64,000 nucleotides of DNA from Lepus europaeus (GCF_033115175.1 NC_084835.1:87355948-87419947), one strand, 5' to 3'; positions 35,152 through 48,990 are shown, numbered from the stretch's first letter. Notes: generated from the letters alone by a model not told the origin. Numbers and translations are program-made.

Positions 35152-37599
35152 GAGGGAAGGGTCAATATCTAGAAGTATCAGGAGACAGTTGTTGTAAAAG
35201 ATACAAGATGTTCGTGGTGATGTAATGGAATAAACTAGTTATAGAAAAACAGAGTTTATAGTTTATATTCATTTATTCAACCATTCCACAAACTAACAGT
35301 TATTGTGTGTACTAAATGCTAATCCCTTTCTTCTCTTCTATGTGTACTCTTATCAACAATTGGGAAAGGTGCTTGACTGAATACTACCCTCAACAATTTT
35401 GAGCCAGAAACATGTAAGAATAAATCTCTTATATCATGACTGGTTAGACTCTCCCCTCTCTGATCTTCCTGGTTGTCTGTTTTAGATATTCTTTCTATAA
35501 ATGCATAAATGAGCATCTGTGCAATCCCATGGGGAAATAATACTAATAATTCAGATCACTACCACAGTCTTGATAATAAATATAAATGCTATAGATAGAA
35601 TATATATTTTATTCAATATATGCTGGTCAGCTTTCATAAAAAATATACCACAAATATAAATACAAATATAACGAATAACATTGAACTCAAGGTCCTTGCT
35701 GTCCACAAGGCATAAATCAAGACAACAGTGATAGAAACACTTAGGTAACTGAGAATCCTGAGCATGTAATTCATGACTTGTTCCTGCATCTGCATTATCT
35801 TGTTTAGCTTCTCCAAAGGTTTATATCTTTCTTTATTCATTGATATTAAAATATCTTGACACTGAAGTCATTGCTTTAGCTTATCTTGGCTTATCCAGAA
35901 CAAATTTGGAAACAGCATATATATTGACTTACAGGTTGAATAGATTTTAGAGAGACTTCTACAGTGAATATATAAATGAAATGAGAGAGAGAGAGAGAGA
36001 GATTTTTAAAATCCAGGGATAATGACCTAGGCACAATACTGCAAGCATACTTAGTGTTACTCAGGTTCTCAGAAGCCATTATTTACAGATATCATCTATG
36101 ATCTTCTCAGGCCTTCTGTTACACCATTCTCTTTAAGGGGATTCAGAAATGTGCCCTTTCATCTCCTTTTAGGAATTTCATCTATGTCCAAACCCTAGTT
36201 GGTACCCATCCATTTCTTTCATGCATGAGGACAGGCCCAGATCTTTCTAATTGTCTGTCAGACTTCTATAAGCACAGATCAAAGAATGCAGACAAAAATA
36301 TCTGGGTTTGAGAAATGAGACCATTGTTTAAGACAGTAGTTCAACATGCAAGTTCAACATTATGCAAGTATCTGATGAAAGCAAGCCATAATATAAAAAC
36401 TACACATTACTCCTAGGTAGACTATTTGAACTCTATCAATATTAACATTTGATTCTTCTGTGTTTCTTTTTTAGGAGGAAGAAAATACCAGAGTAGTTTT
36501 AAAAACTACTCCTGGGGAATAAATGAATAAAATTCCTAAAGTGCCTATATGGTACTTGGCACTTACTAAATGCTTAGAAGTTCTTGATCTTTTCTGTTTA
36601 TGTGTCCGCTACATCATCAGTCTGAAAGGGGTTTCATAAGACAGGAAGGACTATGTCAAGGCCAATGACTCAGAGCGATTGAGCTTACTGAGTTTCCCCT
36701 GTAACTCTGAGTTACACATGTGCCAGCCACTAAGAAAGCTGGGGATTTCAAGCAGAATCTGTGGTGGGAGTGAGAATAAGATTTATCTAAGGAACAGCAA
36801 GGCCATTGGAGATGGAGGAACAATAAAAACTCCTGGGAGATCAGGTAGGGTAGTGCAAAATATAATTGGTCTATAAAATGTAGTTTCATTCTTTTTTATT
36901 GAGACCTATAGGTCCAAATCTCATTACTTTGTCTTTTCTTCAGCTTCATAACTAAGAGAAAGTAGTGTTTGGTTGTTAGGTCCTGTAAACAGCAGCTCCC
37001 TGCCCCCATCCTCCACTCCTATTCCCCCCACCCTTCCTTCTGTGAAATTTTCTTGGATTGTGGTTTTATGTCTCTCTCAGAAAAGAATATTAGAAATGCA
37101 GTTTAAGATTAGAGATTGAGAAGCTAAGTAATAGCCAAGAAGTTGGTCTCTGGCTTCCAGCATGGACCACTGATTCCTCCTAGAGGCAGTTCTGCCATTC
37201 CTTAGCACATTGCCATGCGTGCAAAATGAAAAAGATGAAAAGGTCTCCTTGAGGAGGCTGCAGTTGCAACACATACTAGCCTAATGGGAAGACTTAAGGC
37301 AATATCCATAACTACAGACGGTAATTTCCAAGGCATGTGATTATTGCATAAGCATCTTCACAACTTCCTTCCTATTTGCCTACTATTCTCTGGAAGAATG
37401 GTGATGAACACATTTTATGATGGAAAGCAATAGGATTCTGAACATTCTCAACCATCTTGAATACACTTCTATCACTTTAACTTCTATCACAAGATACTCC
37501 TTGCACTGTTCTGCCTCACACTTAGGCTTAATAATGGCTAGTAGAGGATGTCAAGAACCCAACTCACTCAACTCCTTACTTCATTAAAGAGTAAATTCA
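35152..37599. other. unique AT-rich sequence
   Basis: No gene confirmed. A 68-codon minus-strand frame at 35634-35840 ends in a hydrophobic stretch (see findings). A (GA)n run is at 35982-36002. A weak MIR 3'-end match (plus, about 36515-36590) reads AGTGCCTATATGGTACTTGGCACTTACTAAATGC. Confidence 0.4.
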
Positions 37600-38115
37600 G
37601 GCTCATCCTTCCAGGCCTGCACACTGTTGGCATGGGTGGGGCAACGGGCTCTCTTCAGCAAGAAGCACCGGAGATAAATTTTGGTGAACATGTCTGTTTT
37701 ATTAACATCCACACACACTTTTTAAAAGGCAGGCAGAAGGGGCATAACTAATTCAGGGCAACACTAGTTCTATAGGACAGAACGGATATTGGCGCCACTA
37801 TGCTTCTCTAATCAGCTTGAAGGTCAGGTAGCTAGGATAGCTTTCCAGATGATCATAATGAGCCTGGTCGAAATCCGAGAGCTGTATACCTGATTGGCAA
37901 TTACAGGGCACTTCAACAGGGAGTGCGGGTTGGGAAAAGTGCCTGGGGTTCCCACCGCCAGCAGTCAGGTTGTGGGGTCCTTCCTGAGAGGCATGGCATG
38001 CCGTGCCCTCTCAGACTCCTGCATGGATAGGGCAGGCAGTCTCACTGGATCACCCACATGTAAAGAGACCAGAAGAACCTATCATGAGCTAAGGACATCA
38101 TACACTAGCTAAGGA
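37600..38115 (-). mobile_element. probable solo LTR
   Basis: Read on the minus strand, this 500-base GC-richer block has a TTTAAAAAG TATA-like box (37720-37729), AATAAAAC (37697-37703) about 20 bases on, and then a segment with GCTTCTTGCTGAAGAGAGCCCG that looks like R-U5. No gag, pol or env lies beside it. The exact ends and family are not determined. Alternative: unique DNA with chance signals. Confidence 0.5.
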
Positions 38116-38774
38116 CAGAGCAAGGTCTGACATTATATGTTGTTGAAATAACATCTTTATTTTTCATATGTGTCATACAGGATTGATGTGGAAACTACCT
38201 GTAGTTAGGGACCATCTCTTCTTTTGGAAAGGAAACTTAGTGTAGAATTGACTATGTCTTGTTACAGAAATGATTTGAGAATCCTTTCTCTCTAACACCA
38301 TTATAAAAAGATAAGGTATTTATTTATTGCCCAAAAAGTGGTCATCAATTGCAAACTCTTGGCTAGAAAGTCCTCCAATTGCTTTGCTTGTCTCTTCTGA
38401 GTTTTCTACCATGGCTGATAAAATGTTTCAGCATTTTGAAAATCCTGCTGCTGTCATTCACACATTCATGAGTTAGATAATGAAAGTGGGCTTTTGTGTC
38501 ACAGAGTTCGGGAGGAGCTCCACAACTACAGAGTTAGAATCATATAGATAAGCCCCTTGCCCAGTTCAAGTTCATATGCCCCCAGTGAGTTACAAGAACA
38601 AAGAGCTGCTGCAAGTTCCTGCTAAATGCCAGTCTCTTTCATGTAGGTATCCTGTGCCACTTCAGTCTGCTATAGCCTCCCTTGAACTCATTGTTGTTTT
38701 GTTATCCATTTATCAATGAATTGATCAAAATTTATGGAAGGATTTTCACTTTCAATTTTTTTATTGCTATTTCA
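38116..38774. other. unique sequence
   Basis: No gene or classified repeat recognised. Confidence 0.4.
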
Positions 38775-38920
38775 TTTTCTTCATGTGTCTATCATGGCTC
38801 CTAGATCAGACTGTGAGCTAACTGATTCTAGAGATATTATTATTTATTTCTTTGTTGTCCTCATCTTACTTCCCATAGTGCCTTGTACAATTGTGTCAAA
38901 AATATCCGTTAACCAATTAC
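38775..38920 (+). mobile_element. L2 LINE 3'-end fragment
   Basis: CTAGATCAGACTGTGAGC...TTTCTTTGTTGTCCTCATCTTACTTCCCATAGTGCCTTGTACAAT follows the L2 3' end in order (ctagactgtgagctcc...tttgtctgtcttgttc...cccagtgccttgcaca). Confidence 0.55.
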
Positions 38921-40602
38921 AGTTGAAGTGTTTCATATATAACTTGAACATGTGGTTCCTCCTTTATATATCTGGGGCTACACAAAATGAAAAGTTATTT
39001 CTGTGTTTCCCTGCTGTGTCATGAAAGATAAGAAAATTAAACCAATAGCTAATATTTATTAAACATTTTAATATGTCAAGAACTATAATTGAAACTACAT
39101 TTGAATTATCAAGAACTTCAAAATGAGTAGTTTATTAACACCTGGCTTTGCTATCCTGTGAACTGTAAACATGACTTGGACATGAATAAGTATGGCAATC
39201 ATGATGGAAGAGGTGATGATGAGAAGAAAGATTTGATTTATCATAAAGGTTCAGTTTTACTTTGAAAGGCTCAAAGATTTATGGATGGGATGCTGAAAAA
39301 GTATGTTCCAAAGAGGGAAAATACACATTAGGGTAAAAAGTACGAATTGCCAAGTTATGGAATTTATTTTGGTCAGAGAGAGAAGCACAAAACAAATGAG
39401 AGGTCATAAAAATTTATTTTGAATTGTTAATAAGTGGTAGCCACTTTCTATTTCTGCCTAGAGCTTTTTCTGTTATTTCTCTAAAATAGTGAGCAATAAT
39501 GCCTTTGATGTTACATATTTTTCTGGATCCAATCATTGTTTTCTTTTCAGTCTGGTTTCACTTATCCTGAGGGCTACTGATTCAACGATAGGTCTGAATG
39601 CTCAAGCTTAAATGATATATATTCTAACTTGTTTTTAAGGGAAAGCTTTGTAATTCCTGTAAGAAATGAATCATTAATTCTGCCATGACATTATATATGA
39701 AATCTACCCAGGAGCTCCCAAATACTCTCCAATTCAGAGGAGTCTAAAGTTCAGCAAACCAAGCTGATGTAGTATTACATTTGCCCTTTAAAAAAGGTCA
39801 GAATATTGTTCAATTGATGCCAGCATCCATGAACTAAGTGAAAGGGGGCCTGAGAAGATTGGATGTGGTTAAGGATTTTACTGAATTCATGAGGCTCCTT
39901 AGTCATTGTAAAATAAAACTCCCTACCATACCTTCTTGAGAGTAAATCCTGGGAGTATTTTGACATTGAATATGGGAAATCAGCAAGACTATTTTCATGG
40001 AGTCTGGATGGGAAAACTTTTTATTGCTTTTCAAAATTCAGAGTATATTATCTTTCTTGCCCTCTATTATTTTATTTTATTTATTTTCTGGACAGCCAGG
40101 GAAGAAAAGACATTTAATTAAGTCAAGTTTTAAGACTGTGGAAGAGCTAGGTTTAATACTCAGTATCAAGGAGATGTGCTTTGGCATTAAGATAAATGTA
40201 TAAATATTTAAATTTTCTAGGTTGATACTTTTGGCAAGTTAGAATCCATTTTAAGACTCCAGGAAACATTATTTGATGCACCTCTTCTCCACTATAGTAT
40301 ATTCAAATTTTTAATTCTATAATATTTTTCTTTCACCTAATATTTTCTTTTTAAAAAATATTGTGAAATGATTAATGCATGTTGCTACTTTTGAGAAAGT
40401 CAAATCACTGTATGATTCATAGTAATAAATAGCAGGACCTCCTTGTTCGCAATTGTCTCTCCCTGAACAGCACATTTTTACCTATTCAGCTGTGCTTTTC
40501 TTAAGCCGCATACTTCCAAAGCATCTACTCTTACTGCTGTATCTTGACAGCGGTTTTTATTGTGGCAACTGGCTCTCTGTTGCCAGAGGTGGAGATTCAA
40601 TG
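38921..40602. other. unique AT-rich sequence
   Basis: No gene, RNA or classified repeat recognised. Confidence 0.45.
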
Positions 40603-40618
40603 AGCCTACCTGTTTCTT

Positions 40619-40966
40619 TCTTTCTTTTTTTTTTTTTTAAGATTTTTAATTTATTTATTTAACAGGTAAAGTTACAGGCAGTGAGAGAGAGAGACAGAGA
40701 GACAGAGAGAAAGGACTTCCATCCGATGGTTCACCCCACAAATGGCCACAACAGCCGGAGCTATGGTGATCCAAAGCCAGGTGGCTCTTCCTGGTCACCA
40801 TGTGGGTTCAGGGCCCAAGCACCTGGGCCATCTTCCACTGCTTTCCCGGGCCACAGCAGAGAGCTGGACTGGAAGAGGAGCAACCGGGACTACAACCCGG
40901 CACCCATATGGGATGTTGGTGCCACAGGTGGAGGATTAACCTAGTGCTCCAAGGCGCTGGCCCCAA
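40619..40966 (-). mobile_element. CSINE
   Basis: Reverse C-repeat: TTTTTTTAAGATTTTTAATTTATTTATTTAACAGG tail side, (GA)n near 40682-40712, CCCATATGGGATGTTGGTGCCAC and a head complement ending AGGCGCTGGCCCC. Perfect 16-base duplication AGCCTACCTGTTTCTT (40603-40618 and 40967-40982). Confidence 0.95.
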
Positions 40967-40982
40967 AGCCTACCTGTTTCTT

Positions 40983-43900
40983 GTTGGTTGTTTTCCTTTC
41001 TTCCAGCACCTGATATGATTATGACAAAGTCTAAGGTCAAATTTGTCCTCACTATTCATTCCAATCTGTAAGAACTGTTCATGACTGAACTGTGTATGCA
41101 CTAGAATCACATTTTCATTTTTCTTCAGCGTTTTATCATCCCTAGTGGGATATATAAGTTCACTAATAAGGGAGATTTTTCTAGAACCTAGCTAGGAGTT
41201 GGTACATATATCTCTCATTCAGTTTCATAGGTCAGAACTTAACAATGCAGGTGTGTCTTACTTAAAGAATAGAAGAGGCTATTGGAACTAGAAAAAAAAA
41301 ATACTTTTGGTGAAATCTTTGAGCACTTGTTTTCATCTTCTTCCTATTTTTTCTTTACTTATTTAAGTTGTTTAACTGGCTTTGAACGAAAGAATAGCTT
41401 AGTTAACTACGTTTAACAAAGTTTTATATTGCTTCCTCCTTGTCTCCTTCCTTCCTTCCTTCCTTCCTTCTTTCCTTCCTTCCTTTCTCCCTCCCTCCTT
41501 CCTTCTTTTCTCCCTCCTTCCTCCCTTTCTTCCTACTTCCCTCCTTCCCTCCCTCCCTTCCTCCTTCCCCTTTTTCCTTCCTTGCTTCCTTTCTTCCCTC
41601 CCTTCTTATTCAAAAAGTTGTTATAAAACAGTTCTATTTATTCCTTGCAATCATATGTGCCTTATTAGCAGGAGGATGTTCATTTCATTACTATCCTATC
41701 TATAATGCTCCATCACTGTTATTCAAAAGATTTTTTTCTCTCAGTTTATATACAAAAGAGGTTAAAGTTTGTTGAAAAACTTCTGAGGCTTGCATACCTG
41801 ATTGTAACCTTCCTCCTACTTCAGTATGCACTTATTTGGGGTTTTTAAAATTGTTTTTTGAATAAAAGAGAAAAAGAAAGAGGGACTGATTAAAAAATGT
41901 AATTTGTTGAGCAGGACTACCCTTTTTTTCTTTCAGGAAGTTTTTCTTTGGATTGACAAGATGCCATACCTTTTAAATTTCATCAACTTTCTCTTACTAT
42001 GACTGAATAGGGAGAGATTCCACCATAGAGTCAGAGGACAAGCTGGCTTCTCTCCTAGTACTCTTGCTTAAGAAGGCTCTCAACACTGTCATCAACACCC
42101 ATCAACAGAGCACACACTCAGAATGCACATGAAGAAGGATCTCGGGAGCCAAGTTTAGATATGACATTCACATGCTCTCACCGGCAAATCATTGGCAATG
42201 ATCAATCTTGTGAGCAACAGTGCCTTAAGGATTTGAAATAAAATAGGAACCACTTCTATGTCTCTCATGATGTGAAAATATTAATGGTATGTCAGCATAA
42301 GGGACTAATTACCCCAACAATACCTAACCACAACACCTCAAGACAAGAGAAGAAATGTATGCTTGGTGACCCAGGAATGAAGCTCAACTCAGTACTTATA
42401 ACTCCATATGTAGGTTCCATACTTCATAACTTAAAAAAAATGAGACCAAGAATGAGAGAGGTTATAGAAACAGGGCTTTATTTTCTGAGAGAATGTGCAA
42501 CAAGACTCAATGCAGAGGGAGACCAGGAGTAAGTAGCAAAGAAAAGCCATGTATCGAAGACATCAAGGATAATAGATCTTTAAGGGAGGTGCATGCTTAA
42601 GGAAGGAAAGAAAAGGAATTTTTGAAGAACATTTGAGCTAGTGGTGGCTATTGATAAAAGCCACGAGTGGCTAAGCTGAAGAACTGATGTTTGATGAAGC
42701 AGGGCTTATGGTGGAAAAAGATCTTCTTTATGTGCTAAAAAGGTAATGCTTGTGCTAAAGTTGAGACATGAGGCTTGCTCTGCACAGTGCCCATTTCTCA
42801 AGGTAGAAAGAATGAAGTCGGTGTCATGGATTTTTGTCTACACCTCTTCAGCATGCATCATCTCAGTGACTAGATGCTGGAATTGTTTTCAGAAGAGCCC
42901 TTGGTTCTAATGCTGGCAAACAAGCTTTACAACCTTTCTCCCTCTTCTCTTCATTGAATTTTAATGGAGTAAAACATGTATATCAATAATTCACATCCTT
43001 CTGTTTTCAAGTGTGCCTATATTCATAACAAAATTCTCCAAGACTACTCCTTTGATTTGCACTTTATCTCTTGAGTCTTTTGCCTTCCTCACTGAATGTT
43101 CTGTTTTTACTGAGTGGCTTCTTTAAAATATACCCTTTTCCTATGAAATCCAGACAAATAGTTTGCATTGCCTTATTCCTTCCCATTTTCTTTCCTCTCT
43201 GGCACATCATCTACCTGGTATCCATAATTGCCATTTTACCTTGCTGTCATTTAACCCACAGTTCATTATTTGCTCTTTTTTAAAATGCATTTTTGTAAAT
43301 TTCCTCAGAATGTCCTTATTGCCAGCTGGCCTGTTCCCTGCAGATTTCCTGTGGCCAAATGTCACACCTAAGCGCCTGCACCTTCCCTGATTTCTCAGAG
43401 CATTTGTTTAGACCCTATCAATCATTATCTCACAATAAACAACAGCCTTGCAAATGGAGAGCAAGCACATCCAGTGATTGATGCTTCTGGATGCCTGTCT
43501 TTCCTCTTTGTGAGAATGAGAAGGGCCTCCTTCTTTCATTTTGAGGACTCTGTCTGTACCTGCCATAGCGTATGAGAAAACATAGCTAAACTGCCAATAC
43601 TAGGGCCTCTCTTCTTTTTCTCTTATTGCATTTCCTTATCAGTTGTGACAATATGCCACAATTAATGATAGCAGAAATACCCATGTTTGATACCACATGC
43701 ATCACACTTAGGCATGATGGATTAGCAATCAAGGAAATTAATTCTGCCATTACAAAGTAACATCTGAACTTTGAAGTTAGGCAATTGCATTGTATGAAGT
43801 TCCTTCATGAATTCAGCCATAAATATAACATTAGGCAAGACTTTTTAAATTCAGAATAGTTTCAACATTGTTCATTGTTAGCTTTTTACTATCCCAAGCA

Positions 43901-45711
43901 ATGGTTTGTAATCCCTTTCCAACAACCTCCTTTCTTTTACAAGGATATATGGATCATTAAATTTCAAGGTCAGAAGGACATCAGATGATCCTATATATTT
44001 TAATCAAGTAGATGGTATTTACAAAAGTCTGTTCATGATGACCAGTCATTCAAAATATTGCATTTTTGGGAAAGAGTAATTTAACTTTGATAAAAGCATC
44101 CATCTTATTGAATAGTCTTCTCTTGATTTGAGAAACTCTGACACCAACAAAATCAACCTGGATATCTTCAAGTCCCAAAATACCTCACCTTTGAGATTAT
44201 CTTATACACTTTTACACAAAAATGCAGCTTTGGGAGTGAGTCAGTTACACTTTTCTTGCTGTCTTGATTCTCCAATCTTTTGTACATATTTAATGGAAGC
44301 CAATATACACCGAATAGTCCTTGGGATACTAAAGCTTCCAGCTAATGGCTGGATCAAACCAAACAAGACAAAAAGCAATGCCCCAAAATATTGTAAAATG
44401 CAATAAACAATCAAGGTAAATACAATTTTCTCATAAAGTCCAGTACATATTTCAAAGAGAAGTAATTTTATATTACCTCCTCAGAATACACATACAAAAT
44501 CATGCTTCTCTGGCCATTGCGGCTAGAGAATCAACTATCATTGAGAAATCTATCAGTGCCACTAGTTGTTTCAGCTAAAGTCATTCTGCAGAGACGAATG
44601 ATGTAAACAACCATTTCCTAGCTGGCTTGGAACAAAAGCAGATGGTGAATTTGAGTTCTTAAGGACTCATAGGAGATGCTAAATGTTCCTACATTGAGTT
44701 AGGACACCTTGGTGAAGCATTGAAAAATAAGAGGAGGTTAGGATAATGTAATCTCATCCTTTCCCATATTCATGGAAGGAACTAGATCCACTGATTTTTC
44801 CATAGTGTCCTCTCCATCCTATAAGAAATTACAATTTTGTTTAAAACACCAAATAAGCAAAACTCTATGAAATCTGATAAATCTCCCATGCTGGTATCCC
44901 CATTACATTGGAAGAAATGTGATAGTCTGAATCATAGATGGGGCATATAAATTATATAATTAAAAAACTTATGCAGTGTATTAAGTTTTCAAAGAATGTC
45001 TGACAAACTTTAGTATCATTTGCAAATGGTTGAGACCTCAATTTTCACTGAATTGATATGACTAATTAATTATGATATATATATATATTAGATAGGATGC
45101 TTTTCTTCGAATCTATACCTACAAATACTATGTTAAATTCATTATTGATGGCATCAGAATTGCTGCATTTGGTCTGATAAATTATCATTTCATCCAAGTA
45201 GTTTAAATGATATAAATATGTTCTTATTTGTTTGTATGGTTTGTTTATTTGCATAGTTTCATTTAAACACATGTTTATTGACTGTTCATTCTAGTTCCTG
45301 AGCTGGGATTTAAGGATAATAATAACTAATGATGACTTTTTTATCATTCTTAAAATATATTATAAAATGGATCCATAGATATTAATTGAATCCATTCCCC
45401 CAATGGCTATTGAAATCAGAGAGAACATGCTTACCAGCCTCATTTGATACATCAATAAACTAAATTTGCTAGCTAACTACATATGTTGTACTTAGGCTTT
45501 GTCCTCAAAATTTAAATTAAAATTCAAGGTAAATATATCATATAATCATTAATTGAATTAGTTTAGTATATATATTAAAAAGCACAAACTACACCTTGTT
45601 TATATGAAGAGATATGACTGACAAATGGAATTAGAGATGAATAAAATGTGAATTTACTGATCATTTGTTGTCATGACCATTGCGTGGATATGGAGGAGAA
45701 GGATTACAAAG
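40983..45711. other. mostly unique AT-rich sequence
   Basis: About 4.7 kb with no recognised gene. The one clear repeat is the CTTC tract at 41431-41608. An 86-codon plus-strand frame (42272-42532) and the 92-codon frame at 44128-44406 have no domain I know. A short TA run is at 45076-45089. Confidence 0.45.
41431..41608. repeat. (CTTC)n polypyrimidine microsatellite
   Basis: CTTC units, with pure repeats at 41449-41472 and then degraded CCCT/CTTT variants. All bases over about 170 positions are C or T with few exceptions. Confidence 0.9.
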
Positions 45712-45748
45712 ATTTTTTTTTTAAATTTTATTTATTTTAAAGGCAGAG

Positions 45749-45783
<35 letters not shown>

Positions 45784-46056
45784 GAGGGAGAGAGATCTTC
45801 CATCTTCTGGTTCGCTACCCAAATGGCTGCAACAGCCAAGGATGGGTCAGGCTTAAGCCAGGAGCCAGCAGCTTTTTCTGGATCTCCCATACGGGTTGTA
45901 AGGATCCAAGCACTTGTGCCATCCTCCAAAGCTTTCCCAGGCACATCAGTAGGGAACTGGATCAGAAGCAGAACAGCTGAGAGTCTAACTGGTGCCCTTA
46001 GGGTATGCCAGCATTTCAGGCTGTGAATTAACATGTTATGCCACAATGTCAGTCCC
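45712..46056 (-). mobile_element. CSINE
   Basis: Reverse C-repeat: TTTTTTTTTTAAATTTTATTTATTTTAAAGG tail side, (GA)n 45753-45779 with a further GA block to 45794, TTTTTCTGGATCTCCCATACGGG, and head complement CACAATGTCAGTCCC. Moderate divergence; target duplication not clear. Confidence 0.9.
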
Positions 46057-46479
46057 AAAAGTTCATCTTTAATGAATTTAAATCATGGTAGCCCAAAAAT
46101 GAGTAATGCAGGAAATTTAATATCCTGAAAATTTCCAGTCTACTCATTGCATCTCCTTATCTTCCAAAGATCCCAATGATTCCCATCATACTGTGTCTTC
46201 TTTTCCTCTTCTCCACTTTTAACTTGTCTTTCCCCTGCTGTTAGAACTTGTTATCTGAAGGAAGCCCTGAAATCTTTATCAGATAGTGTTTAATCTCTAT
46301 TGGTTATGGTCCTAGGTTCTTCAAGGAGACTGCTCATAAGTGTAACACACACATCCAGCAGGTAACAAAAGGTAATAGGTAATATAATATTAGGCATTTT
46401 TAAAAACCTATTCAATATTCTCCTAATCATACTATGTATTGATCATTAGGGATATAGGACTCAAAATATCCTTCTGGTA
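46057..46479. other. unique sequence
   Basis: No gene or classified repeat recognised. Confidence 0.4.
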
Positions 46480-46640
46480 AGCAAACCTTGATTATCCCAC
46501 TTACTAGCCACATAGACTCTGGTTAGCTACTTTGTTTGCCTCTATTTTCCCACCTGTGAAATGGAAGTACCAGTTTTACCTACTTTATTGAATTTTTATG
46601 ATTCAATTACTTAATATATAATATTCTTCAAAGATGATGT
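46480..46640 (+). mobile_element. MIR SINE fragment
   Basis: TTATCCCACTTACTAGCCACATAGACTCTGGTTAGCTACTTTGTTTGCCTCTATTTTCCCACCTGTGAAATGGAAGTACCAG...ACCTAC follows the MIR core and 3' region. Confidence 0.7.
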
Positions 46641-48651
46641 CTATCAGATTGTAATACTGTACAAGTTAAGTTATTTTGTCTTCAATGTAATAATTGCTTG
46701 TGTGTGAAAAATCTAGCAAATATTTGAGCCAGCATTTGAACTCAGATGACTACAAAAACAGCAATCAATCATTTTCTGATGATTTTATTTGGAGATAATC
46801 ACCCTCTATGTAGAGAAGGTCTAAAGTTATAGCTAATAAGCTGAGATAACTTTGGAAACTGCTTCACACAGGGTATCTAGAAAAAAAATATGAACACACC
46901 AGTATCCTTCCAATTACATACCACAGACAGTCTCCTTTGTTTCTGTGCATGTGGGTTTAATCCCTTTTCCTAAATGTAGGTGTATGCTTTTTGTACCAAA
47001 AGTCTCAACTAAGATGCATATCACTGATGAATGCAGTTACTAAATACATGTGTACGGAGATTACTCTTACAGTAATCTTGTCTCAGGGGAATGTAAACCC
47101 ACTTATGGAAATAAACAGGAAAAAAAAAAGAAATCCTTGACAACATAAATTAATTGTCATAAAAGCCCTAGCATTAAAGGAAGGTACTTGGGCTCTGCTT
47201 TCAACACATAACAACTTTGATTTAACATACTACACTTGATTATCTGCTTATACACATCAGAGCATATTTTAAGTTTCCAATTAGAGAAGAGATAGAGGTT
47301 TTGTTTGAATCAGGCAGAGTGACATTTGGAAGAAATTATAGGTGATAACAATAGAGTATTATACAAAAATTTCAGGCTAAAGATAAAGTATTTTTTTTTC
47401 CAGATAGCACAGAAATAATCACAGTGGTAACTGTGAGTTATCAAGCCATGGTAAAATGATGTTTTGCATTCTCTGTGATGAGATAGCTTAGAAATATCTC
47501 CATCACACTACATTGAAATAAGTTCATTTTTGACTTGTGAAACTAGATTCTGGTTATCTGAAAAATACCCCCCTCCTTATAATGACAGATAAATTAAGTG
47601 ATAATTTACCATGTTCTATACAGAACACAACTGTTCTATAGTGATCATTTAGCACATACATTTTCTTGTTAAACTGAATACTCATTCAAACAGAGATTGA
47701 AATTTCACAAAGAGCAAATTCATAGGAAACATTGGTCACTATTGATAATATGCATCATCATTAGTTTTATAGATATTACACTTAATCTTCAGACTAGAGA
47801 AGGCCCACAGATATAGAATCCAGTAGAGAAAATAACTTCTCAAATTGTATTCCGTTCTTATGCTTCTTTAACTCTTAATTTGGTTCTGATTGGAAAGAAA
47901 AATCTCAGAAGATTCAGAGGTTCAAATCACATTAGCACTCAAAAGTTTGGATGTGTCTTCAAACCTCCTGGGCCTGAAAATATTGGCTGGAAATGCCACA
48001 AAAAACAGCCTCTTCACAGCATTTTTGGCAGTTCGACTCCTGCTCCTGGCTGGAAGTTCAAGTGCAGAGACGCATGAAATTGAACAATGATAATAATAAA
48101 AACTTTTCTGAAACCAGTTTGAAGCCTAAAAATGTTGAATTTTAGGTCTATCTAATCTGGGGGAATGGCTCAGGTACAATTTTATAGTCAAATAAGTCTA
48201 TCTTCTTTCCTTCTTTTTCATTCAGTTCCCATCACATGATAATTTTACCCCTTTATTAAGGAATTCCAACTTCACCACCACTGAACTGACACCTGCTAAT
48301 TATTTGGCATTTGATTAGGTCATTGATTGGCTTGCAAGGCTTCTTTGTTCTGTCCTTTCTTTGTGAACAACGGGAAATTCAGCAATGGGAAATCGTGTTC
48401 CTCTCTCAAATAGTATGCTTATATATGCTGTGACAGAGCTTGTTAAAGTTACTGGGTAAAGTACAATGAATTTTGAAGTTTGTGTCTGCATTTCATTACT
48501 TCCAGACTTTTTTCTTTGCATTATTACTGAGGGATACAGTGTTATAGTCTACATCCAAAAACTCCATTTGGTCACTTTGGAAAAAATAATCGGTAGAGAA
48601 ATAAAAAAGACAGGTATTTCAGTAGTAAAATAGTCATGTGAGTTTTAAAAT
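46641..48651. other. unique AT-rich sequence
   Basis: No gene, RNA or classified repeat recognised. Two overlapping 65-codon frames at 47880-48090 show no known domain. Confidence 0.45.
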
Positions 48652-48990
48652 ATGCTTGGCCCTCCATATCCATAGGTTCCTCATCAATGGATTCACCCAA
48701 CTGCAGATGGAAAATATTCAGAAATAATTTCCTTTGTACTGATGCACATTTTCCCTTGTCATTATTCCCTAAACAATACAGTACAACAAATATTTACATA
48801 CATTTACATTGTATTAGGTATTATAAGTAATCTAGGGATGATTTAAAGTATATGGAAGAATGTGTGTGGGTTATATGAAAATTCCATGTCATTTTATATA
48901 AAGGATTTGAATATCCTTGGATTTTGCTATTTGTGGAGGGGTCCCAGAACCATTTCCCTGTGAATACCAAGGAATAAGTGTACTCTAATG
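48652..48990 (+). mobile_element. MER2-like Tigger DNA transposon (non-autonomous)
   Basis: About 340 bases match the MER2 layout along their whole length: TTGGCCCTCCATATCCATAGG at one end, CTAAACAATACAGTACAACA, ATTGTATTAGGTATTATAAG, TAATCTAGGGATGATTTAAAGTATA, GGGTTATATGAAAA and CCATGTCATTTTATATAAAGG inside, and GGTCCCAGAACC...GAATACCAAGG at the other. The ends are imperfect terminal inverted repeats. No transposase. Moved by a Tigger (pogo-like) transposase in the past. Confidence 0.85.

Noticed and set aside
41429..41775. Ser/Pro/Phe-rich open frames of 65-111 codons
   Set aside because: Microsatellite (CTTC)n translation.
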